A stretch of 64,000 nucleotides of DNA from JBNKWA01 sp050299555 (GTDB lineage: Bacteria; Pseudomonadota; Alphaproteobacteria; Rhodobacterales; Rhodobacteraceae): the NCBI GenBank assembly GCA_050299555.1, contig JBNKWA010000030.1, positions 1 through 64,000 of the forward strand. Reading direction: 5' to 3'. Below the pieces are notes generated by a model that saw only the letters and a list, made by a program, of their open reading frames with translations, had not been told where the DNA came from and did not search any database. Shown one piece after another: positions 56,860 to 64,000 of this stretch. How positions within the stretch are numbered: the stretch's first letter is position 1; every line of letters starts with the position of its first letter. The position numbers and the translations under genes were made by a program.

Positions 56860-58454
56860 CCGGGGTACCCGTCCTCGAGGTCGAGGGGCTTTCCGTCGGC
56901 TTTCGCCAGGACGGCCGGCTGACCGAGGCGGTGCGCAAGGTCGGCTTTTCGGTCAATGCCGGCGAGACAGTGGCGCTGGTCGGCGAGTCGGGTTCGGGCA
57001 AGTCGGTGACCGCGCTTTCCACCGTGCGGCTGCTGCCCGACAGCGCCGAGGTGACCGGATCGGTCCGCTTCGGCGGCGACGAGCTTCTGGGCGCCCCCGA
57101 GGCGCGCCTGCGCGACGTGCGCGGCAATGACATCAGCTTCATCTTCCAGGAGCCGATGACGTCGCTGAATCCGCTGCACGTGGTCGAGAAGCAGATCGTC
57201 GAAAGCCTCGCCCTGCACCAGGGCCTGACCGGCGACGCCGCGCGTGCCCGGGCGCTGGAGCTTCTGGGCCAGGTTGGCATCCCCGATCCCGGGGCCCGGC
57301 TAAGATCGTATCCGCACCAGCTTTCGGGCGGTCAGCGGCAGCGGGTGATGATCGCCATGGCGCTGGCCAACAACCCGGCGCTTCTGGTCGCCGACGAGCC
57401 TACGACAGCCCTCGACGTGACCATCGAGGCGCAGATCCTGGAACTTCTCGCCGAGGTGCAGCGCGCTCGCGGCATGGCGATGCTGTTCATCACCCATGAT
57501 CTCGGCGTTGTCCGCCGCATCGCGACGCGCGTCTGCGTGATGCAGGCCGGCGAGATCGTGGAGCAGGGGCCAGCCGAGCGCATCTTTACCGAGCCCGCCC
57601 ACCCCTACACAAAAAAGCTGCTGGCGGCAGAGCCGACCGGGCGCCCCGAGCCGGTGCCGGACGGAGCTGGAGAGGTGGTGCGGACCGAGAACCTGCGGGT
57701 CTGGTTCCCGATCCGGCGCGGCCTGTTGCGCAAGACGGTCGGCCACATCAAGGCGGTCAACGATGCCTCGCTGACGATCCGCGAGGGCGAGACGCTGGGC
57801 GTCGTGGGCGAGTCCGGCTCGGGCAAGACGACGTTGGCGCTGGCGGTCATGCGGCTGATCTCGTCCGAAGGGCCGATTGTCTTTCTCGGCCAGGACATCG
57901 CCGGCTGGAAGAACAAGGCGCTGCGCCCCCTGCGCCGCGGCATGCAGATGGTATTCCAGGACCCGTTCGGCTCGCTCAGTCCGCGCATGACCGTGGGCGA
58001 GATCGTGGGCGAGGGGCTGACCGTGCACGACCTGCCCGGCGACCCCGACACGCTGGTGGCGACGATCCTGCGCGAGGTGGGGCTCGACCCGGCCACGGCT
58101 CACCGCTACCCGCACGAATTCTCGGGCGGGCAGCGCCAGCGCATTGCCATTGCCCGCGCGATGATCCTGCGCCCCAGGCTTGTGGTGCTGGACGAGCCGA
58201 CCTCGGCCCTGGACATGACGGTGCAGGTGCAGATCGTGGAGCTTCTGCGCGACCTGCAGAAGAAATACGGACTGGCCTACATCTTCATCAGCCACGACCT
58301 GCGCGTGGTGCGGGCACTCAGCCACCGGGTCGTGGTGATGAAGGAGGGCGACGTGGTCGAGGCGGGCGACAGCGACACCATCTTCGACCATCCACGCACC
58401 GCGTACACCAAACAGCTTCTGGCGGCGGCCTTCGAGAAACGCGCCGCCGCCTGA
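56856..58454 (+). CDS. yejF: ABC transporter dual ATPase, YejF-like
   Basis: A 532-aa cytoplasmic protein with two nucleotide-binding domains. First: Walker A GESGSGKSVT, signature LSGGQRQRVMIAMAL, Walker B LLVADEPTTALD. Second: GESGSGKTTLAL, FSGGQRQRIAIARAM, LVVLDEPTSALD. Both have the peptide-family ending HPYTKKLL or TAYTKQLL. The start is GTG at 56856, overlapping yejE by four bases. All ATPase motifs are intact, so it can power the YejABE importer. Confidence 0.93.
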   Translation: MTGVPVLEVEGLSVGFRQDGRLTEAVRKVGFSVNAGETVALVGESGSGKSVTALSTVRLLPDSAEVTGSVRFGGDELLGAPEARLRDVRGNDISFIFQEPMTSLNPLHVVEKQIVESLALHQGLTGDAARARALELLGQVGIPDPGARLRSYPHQLSGGQRQRVMIAMALANNPALLVADEPTTALDVTIEAQILELLAEVQRARGMAMLFITHDLGVVRRIATRVCVMQAGEIVEQGPAERIFTEPAHPYTKKLLAAEPTGRPEPVPDGAGEVVRTENLRVWFPIRRGLLRKTVGHIKAVNDASLTIREGETLGVVGESGSGKTTLALAVMRLISSEGPIVFLGQDIAGWKNKALRPLRRGMQMVFQDPFGSLSPRMTVGEIVGEGLTVHDLPGDPDTLVATILREVGLDPATAHRYPHEFSGGQRQRIAIARAMILRPRLVVLDEPTSALDMTVQVQIVELLRDLQKKYGLAYIFISHDLRVVRALSHRVVVMKEGDVVEAGDSDTIFDHPRTAYTKQLLAAAFEKRAAA

Positions 58455-58466
58455 GCCTGCTGCGGC

Positions 58467-59021
58467 CTAACGGATCAGACGGCTGTACTTGGCGCCTTCA
58501 AGGCTCACGCCGGCGATCAGGCCGCGCTGGCCGTAGATGTACGGGATCACCGGTCGCGACACCGTCGTGGTCGAGGCGCCGACGGCGCCACCCTCGTCGG
58601 GAACGGCATATTCCGCGTCCACGCCCAGTTCCCAGCCATCGGTGACGCGGAAGTCGCGCAGCGCCTCCTGGGTCATGAAGAACAGCGCCTGACTGTATTT
58701 CTGCGCCCCTATCTGTAGGCCGAAGGCCGCCGCCGACATGGACACGTAGTCGGTCAGCGCGTCGCCGATCAGGAGGCCCCCCTCGCCATAGGCGCCGGAA
58801 AGAAATAGCCCCCCTTCGAGGATCTCGGGGATGATGAGAAGCCCGGCCGCCCGGCTGTTCAGGGCCTCGGCCCCCGGCACGGTCTGAAGAAGCAGGTCCC
58901 GGCTGGCCCGCACTTCGGCTTCGATCTCGGTGCCGGTCTTGACCAGTGGCGGGCTTGAACAGGCGGCGACGGTGCCCGCCGCGCCGAGCGCGAGGAACCC
59001 GCGCCTGTGGATCGCTGTCAT
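58467..59021 (-). CDS. SYLF (Ysc84-like) domain lipoprotein
   Basis: A 184-aa protein with a lipoprotein signal (HRRGFLALGAAGTVAACSS, lipobox VAAC, Cys near 20) and a SYLF domain: LNSRAAGLLIIPEILEGGLFL, GEGGLLIG and the end VIPYIYGQRGLIAGVSLEG. SYLF domains bind lipids or, in yeast Ysc84, actin; bacterial members are periplasmic or outer-membrane lipoproteins of unknown role. The 28 codons before 59021 are excluded. Convergent with yejF (12-bp gap). Confidence 0.88.
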   Translation of the reverse strand: MTAIHRRGFLALGAAGTVAACSSPPLVKTGTEIEAEVRASRDLLLQTVPGAEALNSRAAGLLIIPEILEGGLFLSGAYGEGGLLIGDALTDYVSMSAAAFGLQIGAQKYSQALFFMTQEALRDFRVTDGWELGVDAEYAVPDEGGAVGASTTTVSRPVIPYIYGQRGLIAGVSLEGAKYSRLIR

Positions 59022-59148
59022 GATACTGCTCCTGTTGTCGTTGTTCTTGGCTCGTCTGCCCCAACATCCGGTCTTTGCGCCGGATGAACACGCAATGTCT
59101 AGCACGGTTCGCCGGGCGCTGTCATCTAGCAGGGCGGGCCCCCGCCGC

Positions 59149-60144
59149 TCAGTCCAGGGCCTCGGCCGCCGCCACGGCGAAATAGGTCAGGATGCCGTCG
59201 CAGCCGGCACGCTTGAAGGCAAGCAGGCTTTCCATCATCGCCTTGTCCTGGTCGATCCAGCCATGGCCGCCCGCGGCCGCGATCATCGCGTATTCGCCCG
59301 ACACCTGATAGGCGAAGGTGGGCACGCCGAAGGTGTCCTTCACCCGGCGGCAGATGTCGAGATACGGCATGCCAGGCTTGACCATCACCATGTCGGCTCC
59401 TTCGGCCAGGTCGATGGCCACCTCGCGCAGCGCCTCGTCGCTGTTGCCGGGGTCGAGTTGGTATGTCTTCTTGTCTCCCTTCAGCGCGCCCGTGGCACCG
59501 ACGGCATCGCGGAACGGCCCGTAGAAGGCCGAGGCGTACTTGGCGGCATAGCTGAGGATAATCGTGCCCTGGTGGCCCTCGCGCTCCAGCGCCGCGCGGA
59601 TGCGGCCGATCCGCCCGTCCATCATGTCCGACGGCCCGAGAATGTCGGCCCCGGCCTCGGCATGGGACAGCGCCTGTCTTTCCAGCGCCTCCAGCGTCTC
59701 GTCGTTGAGGATCACCCCGTCCCGGACCAGCCCGTCATGGCCTTCCGAGTTGTAGGGGTCGAGCGCCACGTCCAGCATCACGCCGATCTCGGGCACGGCG
59801 TCCTTGATCGCCCGCGTCGCGGTGTTGACCAGATTGTCCGGGTTCCACGCCTCCTCGGCACCCGGGGTCTTCTTCGATGTGTCGGTATAGGGGAAAAGCG
59901 CGATGCAGGGGATGCCGAACCCGGCCGCACGCCGGGCAGCGCCGACAGCGCGATCCACCGACAGCCGTTCCACGCCGGGCATGGACGGAACCGGCTCGAC
60001 CAGGTCGTCACCCTCGCGCACGAAGATGGGCCAGATGAAATCGGCCGGGCTTAGCGCCGCCTCGCGCACCATGTCGCGAATCCAGGGCGCACGCCGCAGC
60101 CGCCGCGGCCGCGAGATCGGGAAAGGGGCGGTGATCGGGGTCAT
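59149..60144 (-). CDS. hemB: Delta-aminolevulinic acid dehydratase (porphobilinogen synthase)
   Basis: A 331-aa enzyme condensing two 5-aminolevulinate molecules to porphobilinogen in haem and, if present, bacteriochlorophyll synthesis. The Schiff-base lysines are Lys202 (SYAAKYASAFYGPFR) and Lys256 (MVKPGMPYLD). The metal region reads MLDVALDPYNSEGHDG with Asp instead of the Zn cysteines, the form of Mg/K-dependent alphaproteobacterial enzymes. It is divergent from a small membrane protein gene and follows the SYLF gene. Confidence 0.96.
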   Translation of the reverse strand: MTPITAPFPISRPRRLRRAPWIRDMVREAALSPADFIWPIFVREGDDLVEPVPSMPGVERLSVDRAVGAARRAAGFGIPCIALFPYTDTSKKTPGAEEAWNPDNLVNTATRAIKDAVPEIGVMLDVALDPYNSEGHDGLVRDGVILNDETLEALERQALSHAEAGADILGPSDMMDGRIGRIRAALEREGHQGTIILSYAAKYASAFYGPFRDAVGATGALKGDKKTYQLDPGNSDEALREVAIDLAEGADMVMVKPGMPYLDICRRVKDTFGVPTFAYQVSGEYAMIAAAGGHGWIDQDKAMMESLLAFKRAGCDGILTYFAVAAAEALD

Positions 60145-60279
60145 GTGGCGGGCATTCCGGTAAAAAGGGCTGTCACAGTGTGGTCAAACTGGTCTAGCAA
60201 AAACCCCGCGGGCGTTGAAGCCGCCGCGCGCAGCGGTTATCCCGGCGCGCCTGTCCGCCCGCAAGGAGTTTGCGCCGCC

Positions 60280-60795
60280 TTGGACTATTGGTACATTCTC
60301 GACTGGCACAGCTTCTGGAACGTCTGGTTCTGGCTGTTCGTGGTCGTGTCCTGGTCGGTTTCGGCACATTTCACCTTCGGCGTCCCGCATGATCTGGTGA
60401 TGAATGCCGATCGCCATGGCGGCATCTGGGCCGAGCACGTGGATCAGCTTGCCCGCATCCACCTGCATCGCACGGTCGAGATATTCGACCGCGCCGGCAC
60501 CTGGATCGCCGGTGTCGTCGCCTTCGTGCTCAGCGTGATCGCCACTTTCGGCTGGTTCGTGAACTTCGAGTTCGCCAAGGCGCTCTTCATCCTCATTATG
60601 CCGCATGCGCTGGTCGGGGCGCTGTCCGTGCGCCGGGCCTTCCAGCTGCACGAGGCCGAGCTGAAGGGTGAGGAGCTGCGCCGGGCGCTGAAGAACTGGC
60701 GCTTCTGGACCCAGCTCTTCGGTCTCATCGCCATCGCCGCCACCGCCGCCGTGGCGGTGATCGACACGCTTTCCACCATGAGCCTGTTTGACTAG
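60280..60795 (+). CDS. Small membrane protein, Rhodobacteraceae family sometimes labelled ‘component of SufBCD complex’
   Basis: A 171-aa protein with at least three hydrophobic segments: about 14-30 (WFWLFVVVSWSVSAHF), 75-115 (AGVVAFVLSVIATFGWF and ALFILIMPHALVGAL) and 140-162 (LFGLIAIAATAAVAVI). Homologues I recall begin MDWYQ..L..., which matches LDYWYILDWHSF, so I choose the TTG at 60280 with AAGGAG 11 bases before it; the frame is open to 60145 (an ATG in poor context). The SufBCD label is historical and I see no Fe-S motif. It lies between hemB and mfd. Confidence 0.75.
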   Translation: MDYWYILDWHSFWNVWFWLFVVVSWSVSAHFTFGVPHDLVMNADRHGGIWAEHVDQLARIHLHRTVEIFDRAGTWIAGVVAFVLSVIATFGWFVNFEFAKALFILIMPHALVGALSVRRAFQLHEAELKGEELRRALKNWRFWTQLFGLIAIAATAAVAVIDTLSTMSLFD

Positions 60796-60816
60796 CTGCC
60801 ACCTCTTGTGGCGGCT
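60794..60816 (+). terminator. Hairpin between the membrane protein gene and mfd
   Basis: AGCTGCCAC and GTGGCGGCT form a 9-bp stem (one G-T pair) with a 5-nt loop, overlapping the stop codon region and lying 25 bp before mfd. No T-run follows, so it is a weak candidate. Confidence 0.35.
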
Positions 60817-60841
60817 CGGCCGCTGGGCTAGCTGAGCGGCC

Positions 60842-63800
60842 ATGACGCGGCACGACAAGATCGCCCCGGACCATGTTCTGGTCGGCGGCGCCCCCGAGGG
60901 ATTCGACGCCCATCTTCTGGCGGCCCTCGTTCGGCGCGCCGTCGGCCCGGTGATCCATGTCGCCCGCGACGACCGCCGCATGGCTGCCATGGCCGAGGCG
61001 CTGGCTTTCTTTGCGCCCGAGTTGCCGGTGATCGAGTTCCCAGGCTGGGACTGCGTGCCCTACGACCGGGTGTCGCCGGCCGCCGACGTCTCGGCCCGGC
61101 GCATGGCGACGCTGGCATTGCTGGCCCAGGGCTACGACCGCCCCACGGTGCTGCTGACGACCCTCAACGCCGCCACCCAGTACGTGCCGGCCCGCGCCGT
61201 GGTCGCCGGCCTCAGCTTTACCGCCACCGTTGGTCAGCTGATCGACGTGGGCCAGCTCCGCGACTTTCTGGTCCGCATGGGCTTCACCCAGTCGCCCACA
61301 GTGTCCGAGCCGGGAGATTACGCCATCCGGGGCGGCATCATCGACATCTACCCGCCGGGGGCAGAGATGCCGGTGCGGCTCGACCTCTTCGGTGACGTGC
61401 TGGACGGAGCGCGGCGCTTCGATGCCTCCACCCAGCGCACGGTCGAGAAGATCGCCCAGGTGGAACTCGCCCCCGCCTCGGAGGTGATCCTCGACGACGC
61501 TGCGATCCAGCGCTTCCGCGGCGCGTACCGCGCACGCTTCGGAGCGGCCGGTGGCGACGATCCGGTCTATGAGGCGGTCTCGGCGGGCCGCAAGGCGCAG
61601 GGCATCGAGCATTGGCTGCCGTTCTTCCACGAGCGGCTGGAAACGCTGTTCGACTACCTGCCCGATGCGCCGGTGACGCTCGACGACCAGACCGAGGCGG
61701 CGCGGGCATCACGGGCCGATCAGGTGGCCGAGCAATACGACGCCCGTCGCGCGGCGATGGAGGCGCGCAGCCGCGCCGATGCCGTCTACAAGCCGGTCCC
61801 GCCCGAGTTTCTCTACCTCGACCAGGGCACGTGGACGGCGGCCTTGGCCGGCCGCCCGGTGCGCCGCTTCTCGCCTTTGCCGCAACCGCCGGGGCCGGGC
61901 GTGATCGACGCGGGCGGCAGGCTCGGCCGCAGCTTTGCGCCAGAGCGCCAGAGCGAGGGTTTGAACCTTTTCGCCGCCGTTGCCGACCATGCCATCGACA
62001 GGGCGCGGACCGGGCAGGTGGTCTTCGGCACCTGGTCCGAGGGTGCCCGCGACCGGCTGAAGGGGCTTCTGGAGGATGCCGGCATGTCCGGCCTTGGCCT
62101 TGCCCGCCGCTGGTCGGATATTCCCGATGGAACCGGCGGCGTGCATCTTGCGGTCTGGCCGCTGGAACGGGGCTTCGAGGCCGAGAACCTGACGGTGATC
62201 GCCGAGGAGGACATTCTCGGCGACCGCCTTGTGCCCGGCGCGCGCCGTCGTCGTCGCCGCGCCGAGGAGTTTCTGACCGAGGCCTCGACGCTGTCGCCCG
62301 GCGATCTGGTCGTCCATATCGAGCATGGGGTGGGCCGCTTCACCGGGCTCGAGACGATCACCGCCCTCGGCGCGCCCCATGACTGCATCGCGCTGGAATA
62401 CGCCGGCGGCGATCGCCTCTATCTGCCGGTGGAGAATATCGAGCTGCTCAGCCGCTACGGCCATGAGGAGGGGATGCTCGACCGCCTCGGCGGGTCCGCC
62501 TGGCAGGCGAAGAAGGCCAAGCTGAAGGAGCGCCTTCGCCAGATCGCCGAGGAACTGATCCGCATCGCCGCCGAGCGGGCGCTGCGCAAGGCGCCCGAAC
62601 TCGATCCGCCCGAGACCGGCTGGGATGAGTTCCGCGGCCGCTTCCCCTATGACGAGACCGATGACCAGCTTCACGCCATCGAGGACGTGCTGAGCGATCT
62701 CGCCAGCGGCAGGCCCATGGATCGGCTGATCTGCGGCGATGTCGGCTTCGGCAAGACCGAGGTCGCCATGCGCGCGGCCTTCGTCGCCGCCATGTCGGGC
62801 ATGCAGGTGGCGCTGATCGCGCCCACGACGCTTCTGACCCGCCAGCACGCCCAGAGCTTTTCCGAGCGCTTCCGCGGCCTGCCGCTGAAGGTGCGCCAGC
62901 TGTCCCGCTTCGTCGGCGCCAGGGACGCGGCCGAAACCCGCGCCGGGCTCGAATCCGGGAAGATCGATATTGTCGTCGGTACCCACGCGCTTCTGGCAAG
63001 AAGCGTCAAGTTCAGCCGCCTTGGCCTTGTTATCGTTGACGAAGAACAGAAATTCGGTGTCACCCACAAGGAGCGGCTGAAGCAGCTCCGCGCCGAGGTT
63101 CATGTTCTGACACTGACCGCGACACCGATCCCGCGCACCCTGCAGATGGCACTTTCGGGGGTGCGCGAGCTTTCCCTCATCGGCACGCCGCCCATCGACC
63201 GGCTGGCGATCCGCACCTATGTCAGCGAGTTCGACACGGTGACCATCCGCGAGGCGCTTCTGCGCGAGAAGTACCGTGGCGGCCAGGCCTTCTTCGTGGT
63301 GCCGCGGATCGCCGACATTCCCGAGATCGAGGATTTCCTCAAGACCCACGTGCCCGAGGTCAGCGTCATCGTCGCCCATGGCCAGATGGCCGCGGGCGAA
63401 CTCGACGACCGCATGAACGCCTTTTATGACGGGCGGGCGGACGTGCTGCTGGCCACGACAATCGTGGAATCCGGCCTCGACATTCCCACCGCCAACACCC
63501 TGATCGTGCACCGCGCCGACATGTTCGGGCTGGCGCAGCTTTATCAGATCCGCGGGCGCGTGGGCCGCTCCAAGCTTCGCGCCTACGCCTATTTCACCAC
63601 CAAGCCGCGGGTAAGGCTGACCCCGACGGCGGAAAAGCGGCTGAAGGTTCTTGCCTCGCTGGAGGGGCTCGGCGCCGGCTTTGCGCTGGCCAGCCAGGAC
63701 CTGGACATCCGCGGCGCCGGCAACATCCTCGGCGACGAACAGTCGGGGCACATCCGCGAGGTGGGTTTCGAGCTTTACCGCGAGATGCTGGAAGAGGCGA

Positions 63801-64000
63801 TCGGCCGCATGAAGGCGGGCGGGCTCGACCAGGCCACAGAGGCGGACGAAGCCTGGGCGCCTCAGATCAACCTGGGCGTGGCGGTACTGATCCCCGAGCA
63901 CTACGTGCCCGATCTTGACGTGCGGCTGGAGCTTTACCGCCGTCTGTCCACGCTCCACGACAAGGTGGCGCTCGAGGGCTTCGCGGCGGAACTGATCGAC
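60842..64000 (+). CDS. mfd: Transcription-repair coupling factor Mfd (3' end outside window)
   Basis: The first 1053 codons of a protein normally near 1150. Mfd removes RNA polymerase stalled at DNA lesions and recruits UvrA. The N-terminal UvrB-like module (residues 1-400) contains PGWDCVPYDRVSP and GDYAIRGGIIDIYPPG; an RNA polymerase interaction domain follows (GDLVVHIEHGVGRFTGL). The helicase motor has Walker A GDVGFGKTE (about 632), motif II DEEQ (about 731), TATPIPRTLQM, and motifs IV-VI ending RGRVGRSKLRAYAYF. The start ATG lies 46 bp after the membrane protein gene. No damage is seen up to the window edge. Confidence 0.96.
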   Translation, partial: MTRHDKIAPDHVLVGGAPEGFDAHLLAALVRRAVGPVIHVARDDRRMAAMAEALAFFAPELPVIEFPGWDCVPYDRVSPAADVSARRMATLALLAQGYDRPTVLLTTLNAATQYVPARAVVAGLSFTATVGQLIDVGQLRDFLVRMGFTQSPTVSEPGDYAIRGGIIDIYPPGAEMPVRLDLFGDVLDGARRFDASTQRTVEKIAQVELAPASEVILDDAAIQRFRGAYRARFGAAGGDDPVYEAVSAGRKAQGIEHWLPFFHERLETLFDYLPDAPVTLDDQTEAARASRADQVAEQYDARRAAMEARSRADAVYKPVPPEFLYLDQGTWTAALAGRPVRRFSPLPQPPGPGVIDAGGRLGRSFAPERQSEGLNLFAAVADHAIDRARTGQVVFGTWSEGARDRLKGLLEDAGMSGLGLARRWSDIPDGTGGVHLAVWPLERGFEAENLTVIAEEDILGDRLVPGARRRRRRAEEFLTEASTLSPGDLVVHIEHGVGRFTGLETITALGAPHDCIALEYAGGDRLYLPVENIELLSRYGHEEGMLDRLGGSAWQAKKAKLKERLRQIAEELIRIAAERALRKAPELDPPETGWDEFRGRFPYDETDDQLHAIEDVLSDLASGRPMDRLICGDVGFGKTEVAMRAAFVAAMSGMQVALIAPTTLLTRQHAQSFSERFRGLPLKVRQLSRFVGARDAAETRAGLESGKIDIVVGTHALLARSVKFSRLGLVIVDEEQKFGVTHKERLKQLRAEVHVLTLTATPIPRTLQMALSGVRELSLIGTPPIDRLAIRTYVSEFDTVTIREALLREKYRGGQAFFVVPRIADIPEIEDFLKTHVPEVSVIVAHGQMAAGELDDRMNAFYDGRADVLLATTIVESGLDIPTANTLIVHRADMFGLAQLYQIRGRVGRSKLRAYAYFTTKPRVRLTPTAEKRLKVLASLEGLGAGFALASQDLDIRGAGNILGDEQSGHIREVGFELYREMLEEAIGRMKAGGLDQATEADEAWAPQINLGVAVLIPEHYVPDLDVRLELYRRLSTLHDKVALEGFAAELID

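Overview
The window is GC-rich, densely coded chromosomal DNA of an alphaproteobacterium, most likely a member of the Rhodobacteraceae/Paracoccaceae. The reasons are lineage-typical gene orders (murA, DUF2948, hisD, UPF0262; glyQ, DUF6446, glyS; infA, maf, rng, yacG, tRNA-Phe), an alphaproteobacterial SAM-II riboswitch before metZ, a metal-site variant HemB with Asp in place of the Zn cysteines, and a short SRP RNA. Almost everything is core metabolism or housekeeping. I see no prophage, CRISPR array, complete insertion sequence or biosynthetic cluster, and I did not find a convincing new multi-gene system.

Layout. 1-3.7 kb: pyrC-pyrE, a GST and an alpha/beta hydrolase on the minus strand. 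3.8-13.8 kb, plus strand: promoter, SAM-II riboswitch and terminator-like hairpin, then metZ, folE, trkH, glyQ, DUF6446, glyS and a PPDK-like protein whose ATP-grasp half looks eroded. 14-15.9 kb: a cell-wall hydrolase, a 111-bp tandem repeat built around GTCCCCATGGGGAC (an inverted copy lies at the very start of the window) and about 650 bp with no recognisable gene. 15.9-20.9 kb, minus strand: nadB, glmS, glmU. 21-28 kb: gph, a degenerate EF-G-like GTPase, tRNA-Gly, an ABC exporter and an acyl-CoA synthetase. 28.1-35.9 kb: tRNA-Thr, the murA to hisD operon, the infA-maf-rng-yacG operon and tRNA-Phe.

36-37 kb is the only accessory-looking patch: a DUF6946-type gene and remnants that look like a decayed toxin-antitoxin pair beside tRNA-Phe. 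37-43.3 kb holds a complete periplasmic nitrate reductase operon napFDAGHBC on the minus strand, with FNR/FixK-type palindromes upstream. 43.4-46.8 kb is a divergent oxyR/katG pair with an OxyR-like site between them. 46.8-52 kb holds a dispersed hairpin repeat, rsgA, the SRP RNA gene with a readable promoter, a DAO-type flavoprotein, nudC, an SRPBCC protein and prephenate dehydratase. 52-58.5 kb holds a membrane-anchored cytochrome c and a yejABEF-type peptide importer. 58.5-64 kb holds a SYLF lipoprotein, hemB, a small membrane protein with a probable TTG start, and the first 1053 codons of mfd, which runs off the end.

Functionally the window links nucleotide, amino-acid, NAD, folate, haem and cell-wall precursor synthesis with translation (GlyRS, IF-1, RsgA, SRP RNA), periplasmic nitrate respiration and peroxide defence. 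The observations most worth checking are the riboswitch, the two enzymes with eroded nucleotide sites (PPDK-like and EF-G-like), the NapF cluster with one cysteine replaced, the repeat families, and the decayed patch next to tRNA-Phe.
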